Positions 22,061-33,190 of a DNA stretch of 64,000 nucleotides are shown here, piece by piece. How positions within the stretch are numbered: the stretch's first letter is position 1; every line of letters starts with the position of its first letter. A program made the position numbers and the translations under genes. Source of the stretch: Cocos nucifera. Lineage: Eukaryota; Streptophyta; Magnoliopsida; Arecales; Arecaceae. The notes beneath the pieces are model-generated. The model was not told the DNA's origin and did not search any database. It was given only the letters and a program-made list of their open reading frames with translations. The stretch lies in the NCBI GenBank assembly GCA_006176705.1, contig QRFJ01000493.1:540435-604434 (forward strand), in the 5' to 3' direction.

Positions 22061-22162
22061 GCATGAAAACATCATGACACAATGATATGGCAAAAAAAGA
22101 TTCATTTTCATTACTACAAATGTTTTGAATATAGGAACAAGTAAAAGAAAATAGAGGATAAT

Positions 22163-23765
22163 TATAGAAAGCCTCCAACCTCTAGTGGAGGAACAATGGA
22201 TAAGCTCGACGTGGTTTCGGCAATCTTAGGCTCTTGGGCAAGCTCAAAAGTCACAGCAGGAAGCTCAACGAGAGGTAAGTCAGTGGCACTAGTGGAAGGT
22301 CAGGCTTCATCGTCAGAGGATTCCACCATTCAAAAATTGAAATTGAGCTTGGAGAATTTTTTAGCCATCCTCTCCTGATAGAGCTCAAATCCTTTGAGGA
22401 ATGCCTCTTGAGCGAAGGCTATCTTAATATCCTCCATTTTTTTTGAAGACTTGAAGGATTCAATGACCTTTTCCCTCTCCAACCCGACCATCTCCTCAGC
22501 CTTCTTTTCCCTATTTTCCTTCGAGGTCAAGATGGCCTTCAATTTCGTGGAGGTCTACTCTTCCCTTTGGATTGCCTCTTGAAGATGTGTAACTTTGGCA
22601 GAGTGAGCCTCCCTTAGATGCTCGATCTCGGCCTAGTCATTCTTGGTCTCTGCCTGGGCTTCAATGATTGCCTTAGAAGCCTCAACATTGCGGTGACTAA
22701 GTATCTCACCGTAGGCATATAGGTGCTACCCTTGCTGCAAATAACAAGATTTAAACCATGGTTATGGGTTTACTAATGATTGACAAAACTTAAGAGAAAA
22801 GTTGATTACCCTAAGGAAGGCCATATAAGATTCTTGCAACCTTTTCAACCCCCCAATTGTCTAAAGAATCTTTCTCTAGACTGGAGCTATTGTTGCCACC
22901 AGATCCCCTTGCACTCCTCTTGCCTTTCTTGGTGACAACTTTCTATTTCTTCTTCATATTCCTTAGCTCGGGGGGTGCTAAAGTGGTGGCTTTGTTTGGT
23001 GAGGCCGACCTCGGTGTAGTTGCAGCAATTTTCGAAGCAAGGGTGGTTTGGGTCACCATGGCTGAGCTCGAACCCTCAACTTTCATTCGCTTTGATGGCT
23101 CTCCAGAGGAACCACCTTCTCTTTTAAGGGCCCAGACTCCTTTAGATAATCGATCTAGTTCTTCTAGAGTCATTTCTGCAGTGGCAAGAAGATTAGTTAG
23201 AAAAAACAGCAACATAACTAGCAAGATGTAAAAATATACCTACTGGATTGAGGGGGCTCAAGCCAAAGTTAAATAAAGTTTGATTCTTTTATAACTCAGA
23301 TAGCAGAAGAGCTTGGTAATTCCTTATTTTGCTAACCGAGTCGAGGTCTTCTTTCCCTAACCCTAGAGCTCAGCGGAATGAATCCCTTAGCTACCCCTAA
23401 GAAGGAAGTCCTAACTTTAGAGAAGGATATGAAACAAAGAAAAAGTTTTTCTTTCAGTTATGAATGGAAGAAGGGGAGCCCTTGAGCAATCTCTTTTTGT
23501 CGAACTGAGAGGACAGGTACCACCAATCTTTGGCAGTTGGATGATGTTTGAAAGTGAAGTAATTATGGAACAAAGAAATGGTTGGATGAACCTCAGCCAA
23601 GATACAAAGAGAGAGAAAACCTATGATAAACCTAAATGAGTTTGGGATCATAGAAGCAAAGAAAATGTTTAAAAACTAAAAGAGGGCTACGACAAAGAGA
23701 AGAATTGGAAGACAAAATCCAGCACAGAGAGCTTTGGTGTATAAACAAAAGTGACCTATGGGAGG
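22163..23765 (-). pseudogene. Putative gypsy-type transposon-like protein, N-terminal domain plus coiled coil (decayed, intron-bearing)
   Basis: Read right to left. The N-terminal domain at about 23440-23651 has PNSFRFIIGFLSLCILAEV, HPTAKDWWYLS and PSSIHN-stop-KKNFFFV, a pattern I recall from plant proteins labelled putative gypsy-type transposon. An apparent intron ends CTTCTTGCCACTGCAG (about 23173), followed by a Ser/Lys-rich exon (TLEELDRLSKGVWALKREGG, 22810-23172). A second intron, GTAATC...TTTGCAG, occupies 22735-22809. The last exon (22163-22734) is coiled coil: AIIEAQAETKND, EIEHLREAHSAKVTHLQEA, FLKGFELYQERMAKKF, ending EVGGFL-stop. At least five in-frame stops, mainly TAG at Gln positions, show decay. 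No reverse transcriptase or transposase core is present. Confidence 0.5.
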
Positions 23766-24810
23766 AGCATAAGATAGAATTGACCACTCCAAGAGTTGGA
23801 GAAGAATGTATCACTGTATTTCGATATAGCAAAACCTTGGCCAGGATAATCCATCAGATGGATTTGATATTTTGAAATACAATGTAGACAACCTTATCAG
23901 AGTTAATAGTTTAACTTTGAGGGGTCCTACGAGCATTATGGTCAAGGGGATGAATTATATGAAAACTATATCTGCATGGGTTCTAAGGATGGTGTTTTAC
24001 ACCTTCGACCTATCCAACCATCGAATATCATTGCTAGATGGTCACTTTGATTGGTACAAAAATTTATATCTATACTACCAATTTAGGTTCGGACCTATGA
24101 GGTCACACACATTAGAGTTCATGTTTCGATCGGATGGTTGATCAGCGATTTAGAATCATTTTAGGGTTAAATGATCAATATGATTGATGTTTGACCTAGT
24201 GCAAGTATTGTAAGAGGATCGATTAGCAATTTAATTGCTAATTAACTTAATTTGATCAAGCCAGTAGATTGAGATTAAGTCTAATTAAATATGGTTTAAT
24301 TAGATTTGGTTTGAACTTGATTGGATCAAGTCCAATTGGCTTATTGGATAAGCTAAGTGCAAGGAAGAACTAGTCCTAGTCTAACTAGGACTCGGGTCAA
24401 TCCAATTTTCTAATTTGATTAAAAAATTAAATTAAAATTAATTTAATTTAATCTAATCTAATTAAATCCTTAAATGAGTTAGGATCTTATTTAATTGGGT
24501 TGGTTTACTCTTATTTTTATTTTGTTAAAAGATCTTGTTTGACCTGGTCAAAATAGGAGTCCTAGTGTGACTAGGACTCCCTATCCTTGCGCCACCTAAT
24601 TCCTCACACCCCACCCCTTCTTTCTTCATTTTTACATGAAAAATCTCCATGCCCCAAGCAGTCTCACACCTTCCTTCTCTCTTCCTTTTTCTCATATGGA
24701 AATTTGTTTGATGACCAAGTCAAAAGGGGAGGTTGGTTTTGCTTTAGGATTCTACGAGATAGAATCCTAGTCAACCAAGACTTCCTTTCATGCCACCACC
24801 TCCCTATTTT

Positions 24811-24829
24811 CTCTCTCTCTCTCTCTCTC
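24811..24829 (+). repeat. (CT)n microsatellite
   Basis: Nine to ten CT units inside the C LTR. Confidence 0.9.
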
Positions 24830-24890
24830 ATGGCATTCTTTGGCATTTGTTGTGCCCTCCCTTGCTGGTCCATGGAAGAAAAGTAAGGTG

Positions 24891-24915
24891 GGGGCGCCCA
24901 AGAGTTGGGCGCCCC
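24891..24915. repeat. GC-rich hairpin in family-2 LTR
   Basis: GGGGCGCCC, spacer AAGAGTT, GGGCGCCCC. The arms are themselves nearly palindromic, so hairpin or cruciform forms are possible. Confidence 0.7.
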
Positions 24916-25696
24916 AACAACCTGCCATTTGGTGACTTTCCTATTTAGGTTTTTAACCAATCTTGAACTTTACATATCTCATTATTTAAAAAAAAAATTT
25001 GGCTAAAATTATCATGGATTGTACATATTTTAGAGGTCCTTTTGGTGTAGAAAAATTAGAGAAAAATTCTTCTAGGTCATGGAGATATTAAAAACACAAA
25101 TCAGGATGTCTAGAAAAAGAACAAAGAAGAAGAAGAGGGTCTTCTTCTAGGGTTTTTGTTCTAGATCTCTTCCTCTCTTTTTGTGAGCTTTTGAAAGGTA
25201 TCTCAGCATCACAAATCTTCTTCTTTTTTTTTTAATATTTTGGAGTATCCAAGATTCAAAGAAGGAAGCATCGGATCGATCGTCGAAGAGAGATCAGCAT
25301 AGTGCTAGCATACTATGCTAATTTTCTTCATCAGGATCTCTGATCATGTTCATGAGCTCATGTGGATGACTCCTAGAGGCTGGATGTATGTACGGCTCAT
25401 GACTTCATTCTCAAGCTCGAATCAGTAAGTTAGAACATCTAACTTGCTCAGGTAACAGATCTGATCTGTTATTTTATAGCTACATTAGATGTAGCATAGA
25501 TCTAGATTGATATGATCAACCTTTTCTTTCTTATTTAATTTTTTATTTTTAATTTAAATATCATGCAATAATCATATAATAAGATCTTAGATCTAGGATA
25601 TTTTAGATTAATTTTGATTGATTTTAATCTTTCACTGCCTGATCTTGAAGAAGTTTCAAGATCTAGTCCTAAAATCCTAAATCTGGTTCCTTCGAT

Positions 25697-25708
25697 TGGT
25701 ATCAGAGC
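25697..25708 (+). other. Primer-binding site, element C
   Basis: TGGTATCAGAGC, intact, two bases after the LTR end. Confidence 0.92.
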
Positions 25709-27640
25709 CTAGGTTCTTATTACATGATTTTTATGCATGTTTAAATTATTTTTTAGATTAATTTTAATTTATAATCTAATTATTAAATCTAAAATTAAAA
25801 AAATTTAGATCTCACGAACTGCCATAAGGTTGTCCTGTTGTAAGGTTTACCCCTTATAGTGAAAAGGTTGTCCTAGTTCATGATGATCTAACTCTAATCA
25901 CAAATTTATTAGATTTGATCTAATTTTATTTATAATTTAATAAATTTAAAATAAATTTAGATCTAAAAATAAAATATTTTAGATTGCACGGACTGCCATA
26001 AGGTTGTCCTACTATATGATTTATCCCTTACAGTGGATAGGTTGTCCCAGTACGTGCTGATTTAAAATATTGATCATAAAATTTTAGATTAGATCTAAAA
26101 AATTTTATGATCTAATTAAAAATATTTTAATCTAATTTTAATTATCATAAATATGCTATATTTGATATAGGAAGATTTATGATTGATTATTATTGAAACT
26201 ATTTCAATTACATGAATATGTTTAGATTAGATCTAAAGTAGTTTTATGTTTATTTTACTTGCATATTGACTATAAATCAAACATGCAACTTGGTTGATAG
26301 AACCATATTATAAAAATATTTTACAAATATGAAAATCATTTTCAAAAAGCCAAACCCCAACCCTCAGTCCAAAACTTAATTAAGAATTAAGAAGTTGTTT
26401 GATTAGATTCTAGGATTGTAAATTGAAGATCCTATGATATGAATCATAACACATTGGGTTAATGGGTTAGTGAAGATTAGGTCCATTAATTAGGTTAGAC
26501 CTAAGGTTAGATTAAAGAATGGACTTAATTAAAGAATTGACTAAATCTAATCAATTATTGTCTTAGATTAGGTCAAGAATTCTCTAGATCAATTACAGCA
26601 GTTGTAGTTGGTCAAGTCCATGTCTTTAACAAGAATCAAATAGACTTGATTCTTGGCTAAGAGGTCTAGCTTGAACTATTAGGTTGATCTAATCAAGACT
26701 AATTAAATCAGTTGGTGTCTAAGGTAAGTTTGGCACATATGATCGGTGGTTTTTAATTGGCAGCCTGCTTACCTGGCCATTTTCGATGGTGTCTAAGGCA
26801 AGCTTTGGTAGACCCTTCCACCGATCTAACTTACCTAGGCCTTCTTGGTGAGATTATAGTTTTGATTAAGATCACTTGACTATTTGAAGTTGACCCATGT
26901 CAGCTAGGTAAATCAAGTGTGATTGATTTAGGTGCTCCTAGACCAGCCTGTTAGTGATCTTCCTTAAGTTGACTTGGTGAAGCCAGTGGGAGGATCATGA
27001 CAAGCTGGTTAATCTGACCTACTCACTTCTATAAATAAATTTTCTAAAATTATTAGATCCCTAAAATAAAATAGTTATATGATAACTGGATCATAGCCTC
27101 CCATTAAAGTGGATGATAATGGGATCCATCAGTTGGATAATCATTGGAGGCCCAAAGGCTTGGTGCTTATCGGATTGATGGAATTATCATTCATTATATG
27201 ATCTCTTTGGATACATCTTTCTAAATGGTGGTCAGGTGGGCCAACCAAAGTTGGGCCTGATCATTCATTGGTTGGATGGGCCAAGTATAGTCATGTTAAT
27301 GGTTGGACCTAACTGGAATCCTTTTTCTGAGAAGGCCAAAGCCAACTGATCAGGGGCCTGGGGCAAAATTTAATTACTAAAAATTATTTGAAAGAAATAA
27401 TTGGTTATGAACCTATCCTTAGATGTACATGGGTTGGGCCAACCAAAGTTGGGACTTGTGTACAGTCTATGAATTCTAGTACCCACTAAGAAATTAGGAT
27501 AATTCCTTCGAATTGGAAGGTAGAGGCTACCAATTCGAAAAAAATAGTGGGAGAAACCCTTCTTGATTAAAGTCCTAAATCTTCTAGGATTTAATAAATA
27601 AATTACTAATTTAGGTTTAATGTTTTTTCTTTGTGTAGAT
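25709..27640 (+). other. Element C untranslated leader
   Basis: 1.93 kb with no gene. The leader module at about 26712-26850 contains GGTGTCTAAGGTAAGTTTGG and two partial repeats of GGTGTCTAAGG. Near 25823-25870 and 25985-26055 a segment of about 160 bp is duplicated (ACTGCCATAAGGTTGTCCT ... GGTTGTCC), also seen in D near 38520-38740. Confidence 0.7.
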
Positions 27641-28450
27641 ATGGTCACTTTTCTATCACTCTGATCATTGTTGAATAATGATAAGTTGGTGGGACCCAAC
27701 TTCGGTAGCTGGTACCAAAAGTTGAAGAGTGTCTTGGAGCATGAATGGATCCTATATGTGCTGACGGATCCTGCACCTGAGGAGTCAACTGCCAATGCAT
27801 TTGGAATAGTCAGAGACACTTATCAGAAGTGGCTTAGTGACCAAACCTCAGTATGTTGCATTATGCTGGCTGCAATGAGTGACGAGTTCAGTCACAGGTT
27901 TGAGATAGCTCAACCAAATGAAATGCTCCAAGTGTTGAAGGATTCTTTTGGCACACCCAATGATGTTGAGCGGCACAAAACTAGTTGCACCATCTTCAAT
28001 GCTAGAATGCAGGATGGAGCCTCTATCACTGATCATGTACTGTACATAATCGAGCTAATAGAGTGCTTGAACAAGCTTAACTTTTTCTTGCATAAATAAC
28101 TTAGAAAAAATGCAATATTGAACTCGCTGCCTAAGTCTTATGTCCCATTCCTTACATATTATAGAATGTCAAAGTCTGAAGTTGACTACCATGGATTACT
28201 AGGGTTACTTCAGAACTTTGAGAAGGATCACCAGCTCCATAAAGAGTCGGTGAACTTAGTGGAAGGTTTGTCTTTTCTTTCTCCACCCTTTGGAAAAGGA
28301 AAGAAGAATAAGAAGAAAAAAGCCAAGAAGGTGTATATTCAGGCTAGGACATCTATGCAGGCTCAGACCCAAAAAATCAAGCTCGATAAGAGTCAAGCCG
28401 AATGCTTCTTCTGCAAGAAGCGGAGGCATTGGATGAGGAACTGTCCTTAG
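27641..28450 (+). pseudogene. gag: Element C gag pseudogene
   Basis: Start ATG at 27641 (MVTFLSL then a TGA). The capsid part is then clear: LVGPNFGSWYQKLKSVLEHE, ILYVLTDPAPEES, DTYQKWLSDQTSVCCIMLAAM, DDVERHK-like NDVERHKTSCTIFNARMQDG and ITDHVLYIIELIE, to a stop at 28096. It continues ILNSLPKSYVPFLTYYRMSKSEVDYHGLLGLLQNFEKDHQLHKES, a Lys-rich segment, and the zinc knuckle ECFFCKKRRHWMRNC (about 28399-28443), which keeps C-C-H-C. This gag is only distantly like family 1. Confidence 0.88.
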
Positions 28451-28499
28451 TACATTACCTTCCTAGATCTGAATAGACAGAGAAAGAAGCAAGCTATTA

Positions 28500-29990
28500 T
28501 TGGGCAAGGTATTTATATGATAACTTCTTGCAATTTCTCTGTGTGTGATATTACTGACTGGGTATTAGATATCAAAAGTTCTTATCATATTTGCAATTCG
28601 TTGTAGGGGTTGCAGGTCAATAGAAAATCCGAGCAAGGTGAGAGATTCCTGAATGTTAGAGATGGAAGACTAGTTCCAGTTCTAGCTTTAAAAATTTTGA
28701 AATTTGTATTTAAATCTCGTACCGTTGTTCTTAGTGATTGTTATGTCTATCCTAGTTTCTTTTTAAATATCATTTTCTATAGGCCTTTTGGCCATGAACA
28801 ATTATGAAATTTTAATAATGAAATGAGTTTGAAATGTCATTGTGAATGGTGTTACTACATTTTGTGGATAATTGAACAATGGTGTATATATGTTATCATA
28901 ATTTGTTAATGTAGTCTATTCTACTAGCAAGCATGCTAGATTAGATAGTGTATTAGATATCTACTTATGGCACTATAGGCTAGGTCATATAAATAAGAAT
29001 AGGATAAATAGATTGACTCAAGAGGAAAACCTCGAAGTCGGTGATTCGTGGAATCACTTCCAACCTGTGAGTCCTGTCTTCTTGGTAAAATGATCAAGTT
29101 CATCTTTTACTGAAAAAGGTGAGAGAGCCAATGAGCTCTTAGGTCTAGTACATATTGATGTATGTGGATCAATGAGCATAAGTGCTAGAGGTGGATATGT
29201 CTACTTCATCACTTTCACAGATGATCTATCTAGATAAGGATATATCTATCTGATGAAACATAAGTCAGATTCATTTTTAAAATGTTCAAACGATTTTCCA
29301 AAGTGAAGTAGAAAAATAAATTGAGAAGAGTATTAAAACTCTTCGATCTGACCATTGAGGAAGGAGAATACCATTCTGGTGAGTTTCTCACATATCTAGG
29401 AAGAGAATGGGAATTCTCTTCCAATAGACTCCTCTTGGAACACCATAGCATAATGGTGTGTCTGAAAGAAGGAATCAGACTCTATTAGACATGGTCTGAT
29501 CCATGATAGAATTTGCCAGCTTACCAAAATCCTTCTGGGGATATGCACTCGAATCGGCTTGTTATCTATTAAATAGGTTTCTAAGTAAGTCTATAGTTAA
29601 AATCCCATATGAGATATGGATAGGGCATAAGCTAGCACTTTCACACCTTCAGGATTTGGGGGTGTCCGGCTTATGTCAAACGGTTAGTTATAGACAAACT
29701 TGGACCTAGGTCTGACAAGTGTACATTCATAGGATATCCAAAAGAGACCAAAGGATACTATTTCTACCATGCTGATGAACAAAAGGTGTTTCGTCAGCCT
29801 TAGGACAACCTTTTTGGAAAAGGAGTTTCTTGGTGAAGGAACTATTGCCTCTAAGGTTGAACTTGATGAAGTTCAACAGATAGAAAGTCCGACACAGAAT
29901 GTTGAACCCAAGTCGGATTTGATCAGATTAGATCTGAAGCCTAGTGAACCCGCACCATTAAGGCAATCCAGTAAAGTACCCATGCCATCC
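28500..29990 (+). pseudogene. pol: Element C protease-integrase pseudogene
   Basis: The protease site reads WVLDIKSSYHIC (about 28559-28594), where the family has D-T/S-G, so the catalytic Gly is lost. Integrase: YLWHYRLGHINKNRINRL (about 28960-29010) keeps the two His of the zinc finger, followed by a damaged Cys pair. LVHIDVCGSMS and TFTDDLSR (about 29150-29235) carry the core Asp. HNGVSERRNQTLLDMV (about 29450-29495) carries the core Glu, then SFWGYALESACYLLNR (29503-29590) and PYEIWIGHK. The tail KVELDEVQQIESPTQNVEPKSDL (29840-29930) links to RT. Several frameshifts separate these pieces. Confidence 0.85.
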
Positions 29991-30059
29991 AAATAGATAC
30001 TATGGATTTTTAGTCCAGGATGGTGATCCCATCAAACTCGATGATCACGATGAGGACCC

Positions 30060-31626
30060 GATCACTTATATGGATGCAATGTAGAGATCAGACTTAGAGA
30101 AATGGCTAGAAGCCATGAGATCTGAAATGGATTCCATGAAGGTCAATGATGTATGGACATTAGTTGACCCACCTGAAGGGGTTAAACCCATTAGGTGTAA
30201 ATGGATATTCAAAAGGAAAAGAGGCGCAGATGGAAAGGGAGAGATCTATAAAGCCCATCTGGTTGCCAAGGGATATCGTCAACGTTATGGTATTGACTAT
30301 GATGAGACATTCTCCCTAGTGGCAATGCTCAAATCCATTCGGATAATACTTGCAATAGCTGTGCACCTAGACTATGAGATCTGACAGATGGATGTGAAGA
30401 TGGCTTTCCTAAATGGAGAGCTAAACAAAGAGGTGTATATGATACAACCTGAGGGGGTCACATCCATAGATGAGTCCAAGATGTGTAAGCTTCAGAGATC
30501 CATTTATGAATTAAAGCAAGCATCTCAGAGTTGGAACATGCATTTTGATAAAGTGATCAAAACATTATGGCTTCGTTAAAGAATAGAGAAGAACCCTGCA
30601 TTTACAAATGGACAAATGGTCCAGTAGTAGTATTTCTTATTTTGTATGTGGATGATATTCTCTTAATCGAGAATGACATTCCCATACTACAAGAAAAAAA
30701 GTCTGATTGTCATCATAGTTCTCCATGAAGGATTTGGATAAAGCATCCTACATCGTAGGGATGAAGATCTATAGGGATAGATCTAAAAGGATGCATGGTA
30801 TATCCCAGTCCACGTACATAGAAATTATGCTGAAGAGGTTCAGCATGGAGAATTCTAAAATGGGCTATCTCTCGATAGGCCAAGAAATTTCTCTCTAAGA
30901 AGGATCATCTGACAACTCTTGAAGAGAGAGAGCATATGAATAAAATTTCATATGTTTTGGCAGCAGGGTCTATTATATATGTAATGACATGTACGAGACC
31001 ATACGTGGCATACTCACTAGGAGTACTGAGTAGATACTAGTCTGATCCTAAAGAAAATCATTGGAAGATGGTTAAAACTATCCTTAAGTATTTGAGAAAT
31101 TCTAAGGATCAATTGTTGGTTTATGGTGAGTCAGATTTGAAGCTTGTGGGATTTATAGACTCCAACTTTCAATCCGACCATGATGACAGTAAAAGTATAT
31201 CGAGATATATCTTTACACTAAATGGTAGAGCCATCTACTAGAAAAGTTCCAAGTAGCATACAGTAACTGACTCTGTTTGTAAAGTAGAGTACATGGCAGC
31301 ATTAGATGCAGCAAAGGAAGTTGTGTGACTGAGGAAGTTCATCACTGAGCTTAGAGTAGCACCCTCCATTGATGATCCAGTCCTGCTCTACTGCGACAGC
31401 ACTAGCACCATAGCTCAAGCAAAAAATCTGAAGGCACACCAGTGGACAAAGCACATTCTGTGCTGCTTCCATTTGGTCCATGAGATCGTGGATCATGGTG
31501 ACGTCGACCTTTAGAAGATCGATGGAAAAGAGAACCTAGCTGACCCCTTCACTAAACCTCTGGCAATCAAGAAGTTCGACAACCATAGTTGAAGATGGGT
31601 ATTAGATACTGTGTCGAGTGGCTTTA
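30060..31626 (+). pseudogene. pol: Element C reverse transcriptase-RNase H pseudogene
   Basis: RT starts SMKVNDVWTLVDPPEGVKPI (about 30135-30195), followed by GCKW-like RCKWIFKRKR, LVAKGYRQRYGIDYDETFS and LDYEI-stop-QMDVKMAFLNGELNKE (TGG to TGA at about 30382). SIYELKQASQSW follows, then a frame change, and LILYVDDILLIE (about 30635-30670) keeps YVDD. RNase H: CKVEYMAALDAAKE with the catalytic Glu (about 31278-31320), LLYCDSTSTIAQAKN with the Asp (about 31385-31430), KHILCCFHLVHE, and ENLADPFTKPL (about 31533-31563). At least four stops occur. Confidence 0.87.
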
Positions 31627-31650
31627 GGACAAGTGAGAGTTGTTAGGAAT

Positions 31651-32832
31651 TGTTGGGGATAAACTCCACTCTCGCCAAAGTCCAGTCTAATGCTTAGCCT
31701 AATATAATTGGTAATCACAGAAGAGCTTCGATCAGAAATTCTTCCTCTTGAAACTTTTCCAGCATCCAAACTCCTTCCAGACCCCTCCAACGACCGAACT
31801 TCCTTCGGACCACTTCAGCAGTCGAACCCCTTTAGGACTCCTTCAACAGCTGAACTCCCTCCGAACCCCTTTAGCAGTCGAACTCCTTTTGGACTCCTTC
31901 AGCGGTCGAACTCTCTCCAGACACCTCCAACGGTCAAACCCCTTTTGGACTCCTCTAGCAGTCGAACTCCTTTCGGTCCCCTCCAGTGGTCGAACTCTCT
32001 TCGGACCCCTCTAGCAGTCGAATTCCTTCCAGACTCCTCCAACGACCAAATTTCTTTCAGACTCCTCTAGCAGTTGAATTTCTTTCGAACCCGTTCAGTG
32101 ATCGAACTCCCTCCGGATCCCTCCAACAATCAAATTTCTTTCGAACTCCTCCAGCGGCCGAACCTCTTTCGGACTCCTCCAGCGGCTGAACTCATTTCGG
32201 ACCTCTCCAATGGTCGAACTCCCTTCTAACCCCTCTAGCAGTCAAATTTCTTTCGGAGTCCTCCAGCGACCGAATCCCTTTCAGACTCCTCCAGCAGCCA
32301 AACTTCCCGCAGTTATCCAAGAAGGTCTCCGCATGAGTCCAGTCCTATACATGGCATGAACCAACCCATACCCAGGCTACCTCAGAGAAGCTCGACCTCC
32401 TTTAGAATTTATATAGCTCAAAGGTCATCACCAATCGATGCCTACCTCTCTGAACTTTGACTATCAAATCTCAAATGGACTGGCACCTCATGACAACAAA
32501 CACTATCCTCCATAACAAACTCCATGTGGCCCCGAACAGCCCACTATCTGATAGTTACGACTGTCATTATCAGTTTGTTACAGGCTCTATCTATTAAAGA
32601 GATCCTCCAGATATATTTTTTGGAAGCTCTTTCTCTCTTCCTAAAAATTTTGATAGAATCTCTCTACATATTCCATTTCTATTGGCCGAAGGAGCTAACT
32701 TGATCGTCAGAGGGTCTTGTTGGAGCCACCACCCTAGACATTGGATGAGACCTATTTTGTAGGTCCCAATGGTGACCTCATCCTCTCCAAATCCAGCTTT
32801 GACTCCAATAATGGCTAGATTTTGCATCAACA
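31651..32832 (+). repeat. Gypsy-type LTR with internal minisatellite
   Basis: 1182 bp from TGTTGGGGATAAACTCC to GCATCAACA; the ends form the short inverted repeat TGTTG/CAACA. The array at 31748-32312 makes up about half of it. No partner LTR is in the window, so the borders rest on the termini and the PBS-like sequence. Confidence 0.6.
31748..32312 (+). repeat. ~30-bp minisatellite (about 19 units)
   Basis: Imperfect tandem units of the form CGAACTCCTTTCGGACTCCT followed by CCAGCGGT. Unit length is 29-30 bp, so open frames of Pro/Ser/Leu-rich repeats arise in several phases; they are not genes. By-eye divergence between units is 10-25%. Confidence 0.88.
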
Positions 32833-32955
32833 AAATTGGTGCTAGAGGAAGGGCTTCCTCAAATTATTGAGGTTTTATTATTCTTGAAGGAATACGTGGC
32901 AGAGATCCCTCTTCATCCTAGCCATAGTCCTACTTTTCCTCTCGACCTCTTGAGA

Positions 32956-33190
32956 ATGCCCCCCAAAAATGCTTCAATCCGGTAGTCAACCACCTCCACA
33001 GCCAGATCTCATATAGAATTTTTCATCCCTATTTTGTCTCATGTATCTCAAACCCCACTACCTACGATGGTGGACATGGTGTAGTTCGACCTACTAGTCT
33101 AGCAGGTCCGCAGCCTTACTGAAGCAGTACAGGCCATGCGGCAACAACAGCCAACTCTGGCACCAATTCCATTGGAGTAGATTTCTTAAG
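32956..33190 (+). pseudogene. gag: Gypsy gag N-terminal fragment (pseudogene)
   Basis: From ATG at 32956: MPPKNASIR-stop-STTSTARSH, then TPLPTMVDMV-stop-FDLLV-stop-QVRSLTEAVQAMRQQQPTLAPIPLE-stop-IS-stop-ELENL. The stops at 33080, 33101, 33178 and 33187 fit Gln codons that became TAG or TAA by C-to-T change. The style (basic start, Gln-rich linker) fits a plant gypsy gag N-terminus; no capsid core or pol follows, so the assignment rests on the LTR context. Confidence 0.55.

Larger units (their letters stand above)
23766..25694 (+). repeat. 5' LTR of element C (left-truncated)
   Basis: Matches the reverse complement of D's LTR from about 40800 down to 38869. The first 560 bp or so, seen in D at 40800-41358, are missing, and the coiled-coil gene remnant abuts instead. 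The end is CCTTCG, where CA is expected. It contains a (CT)9 run (24811-24829) and a GC-rich hairpin (24891-24915). Confidence 0.82.
23766..31650 (+). mobile_element. Ty1/copia LTR retrotransposon C (family 2), both ends damaged
   Basis: Plus-strand element: 5' LTR truncated at its left end (23766-25694), PBS 25697-25708, leader to 27640, gag, protease, integrase, RT, RNase H, PPT (about 31627-31640) and only ten bases of 3' LTR (TGTTAGGAAT, 31641-31650), where a gypsy LTR begins. Many stops and frameshifts make it older than family 1. It forms an inverted pair with element D. Confidence 0.88.
31651..33190 (+). mobile_element. Ty3/gypsy LTR retrotransposon fragment (5' LTR, PBS, gag start)
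   Basis: LTR 31651-32832, then AAAT and a PBS-like TTGGTGCTAGAGG (32836 on), and a gag start at 32956. It ends near 33190; no pol or second LTR remains. It begins ten bases inside the 3' LTR of element C, so it was inserted there or joined there by deletion. Confidence 0.65.

Noticed and set aside
24587..24960. Possible short genes on both strands around the CT microsatellite
   Set aside because: The region lies inside the family-2 LTR and the frames are not kept in D.
27370..27819. A 149-residue minus-strand open frame overlapping the start of C gag
   Set aside because: It is antisense to leader and gag, has no recognisable motif, and the matching region of E does not keep it.
31708..32189. 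Overlapping Pro/Ser/Leu-rich open frames of 67-120 residues
   Set aside because: They are three phases of a 30-bp minisatellite in an LTR. A repeat length divisible by three keeps frames open by chance.
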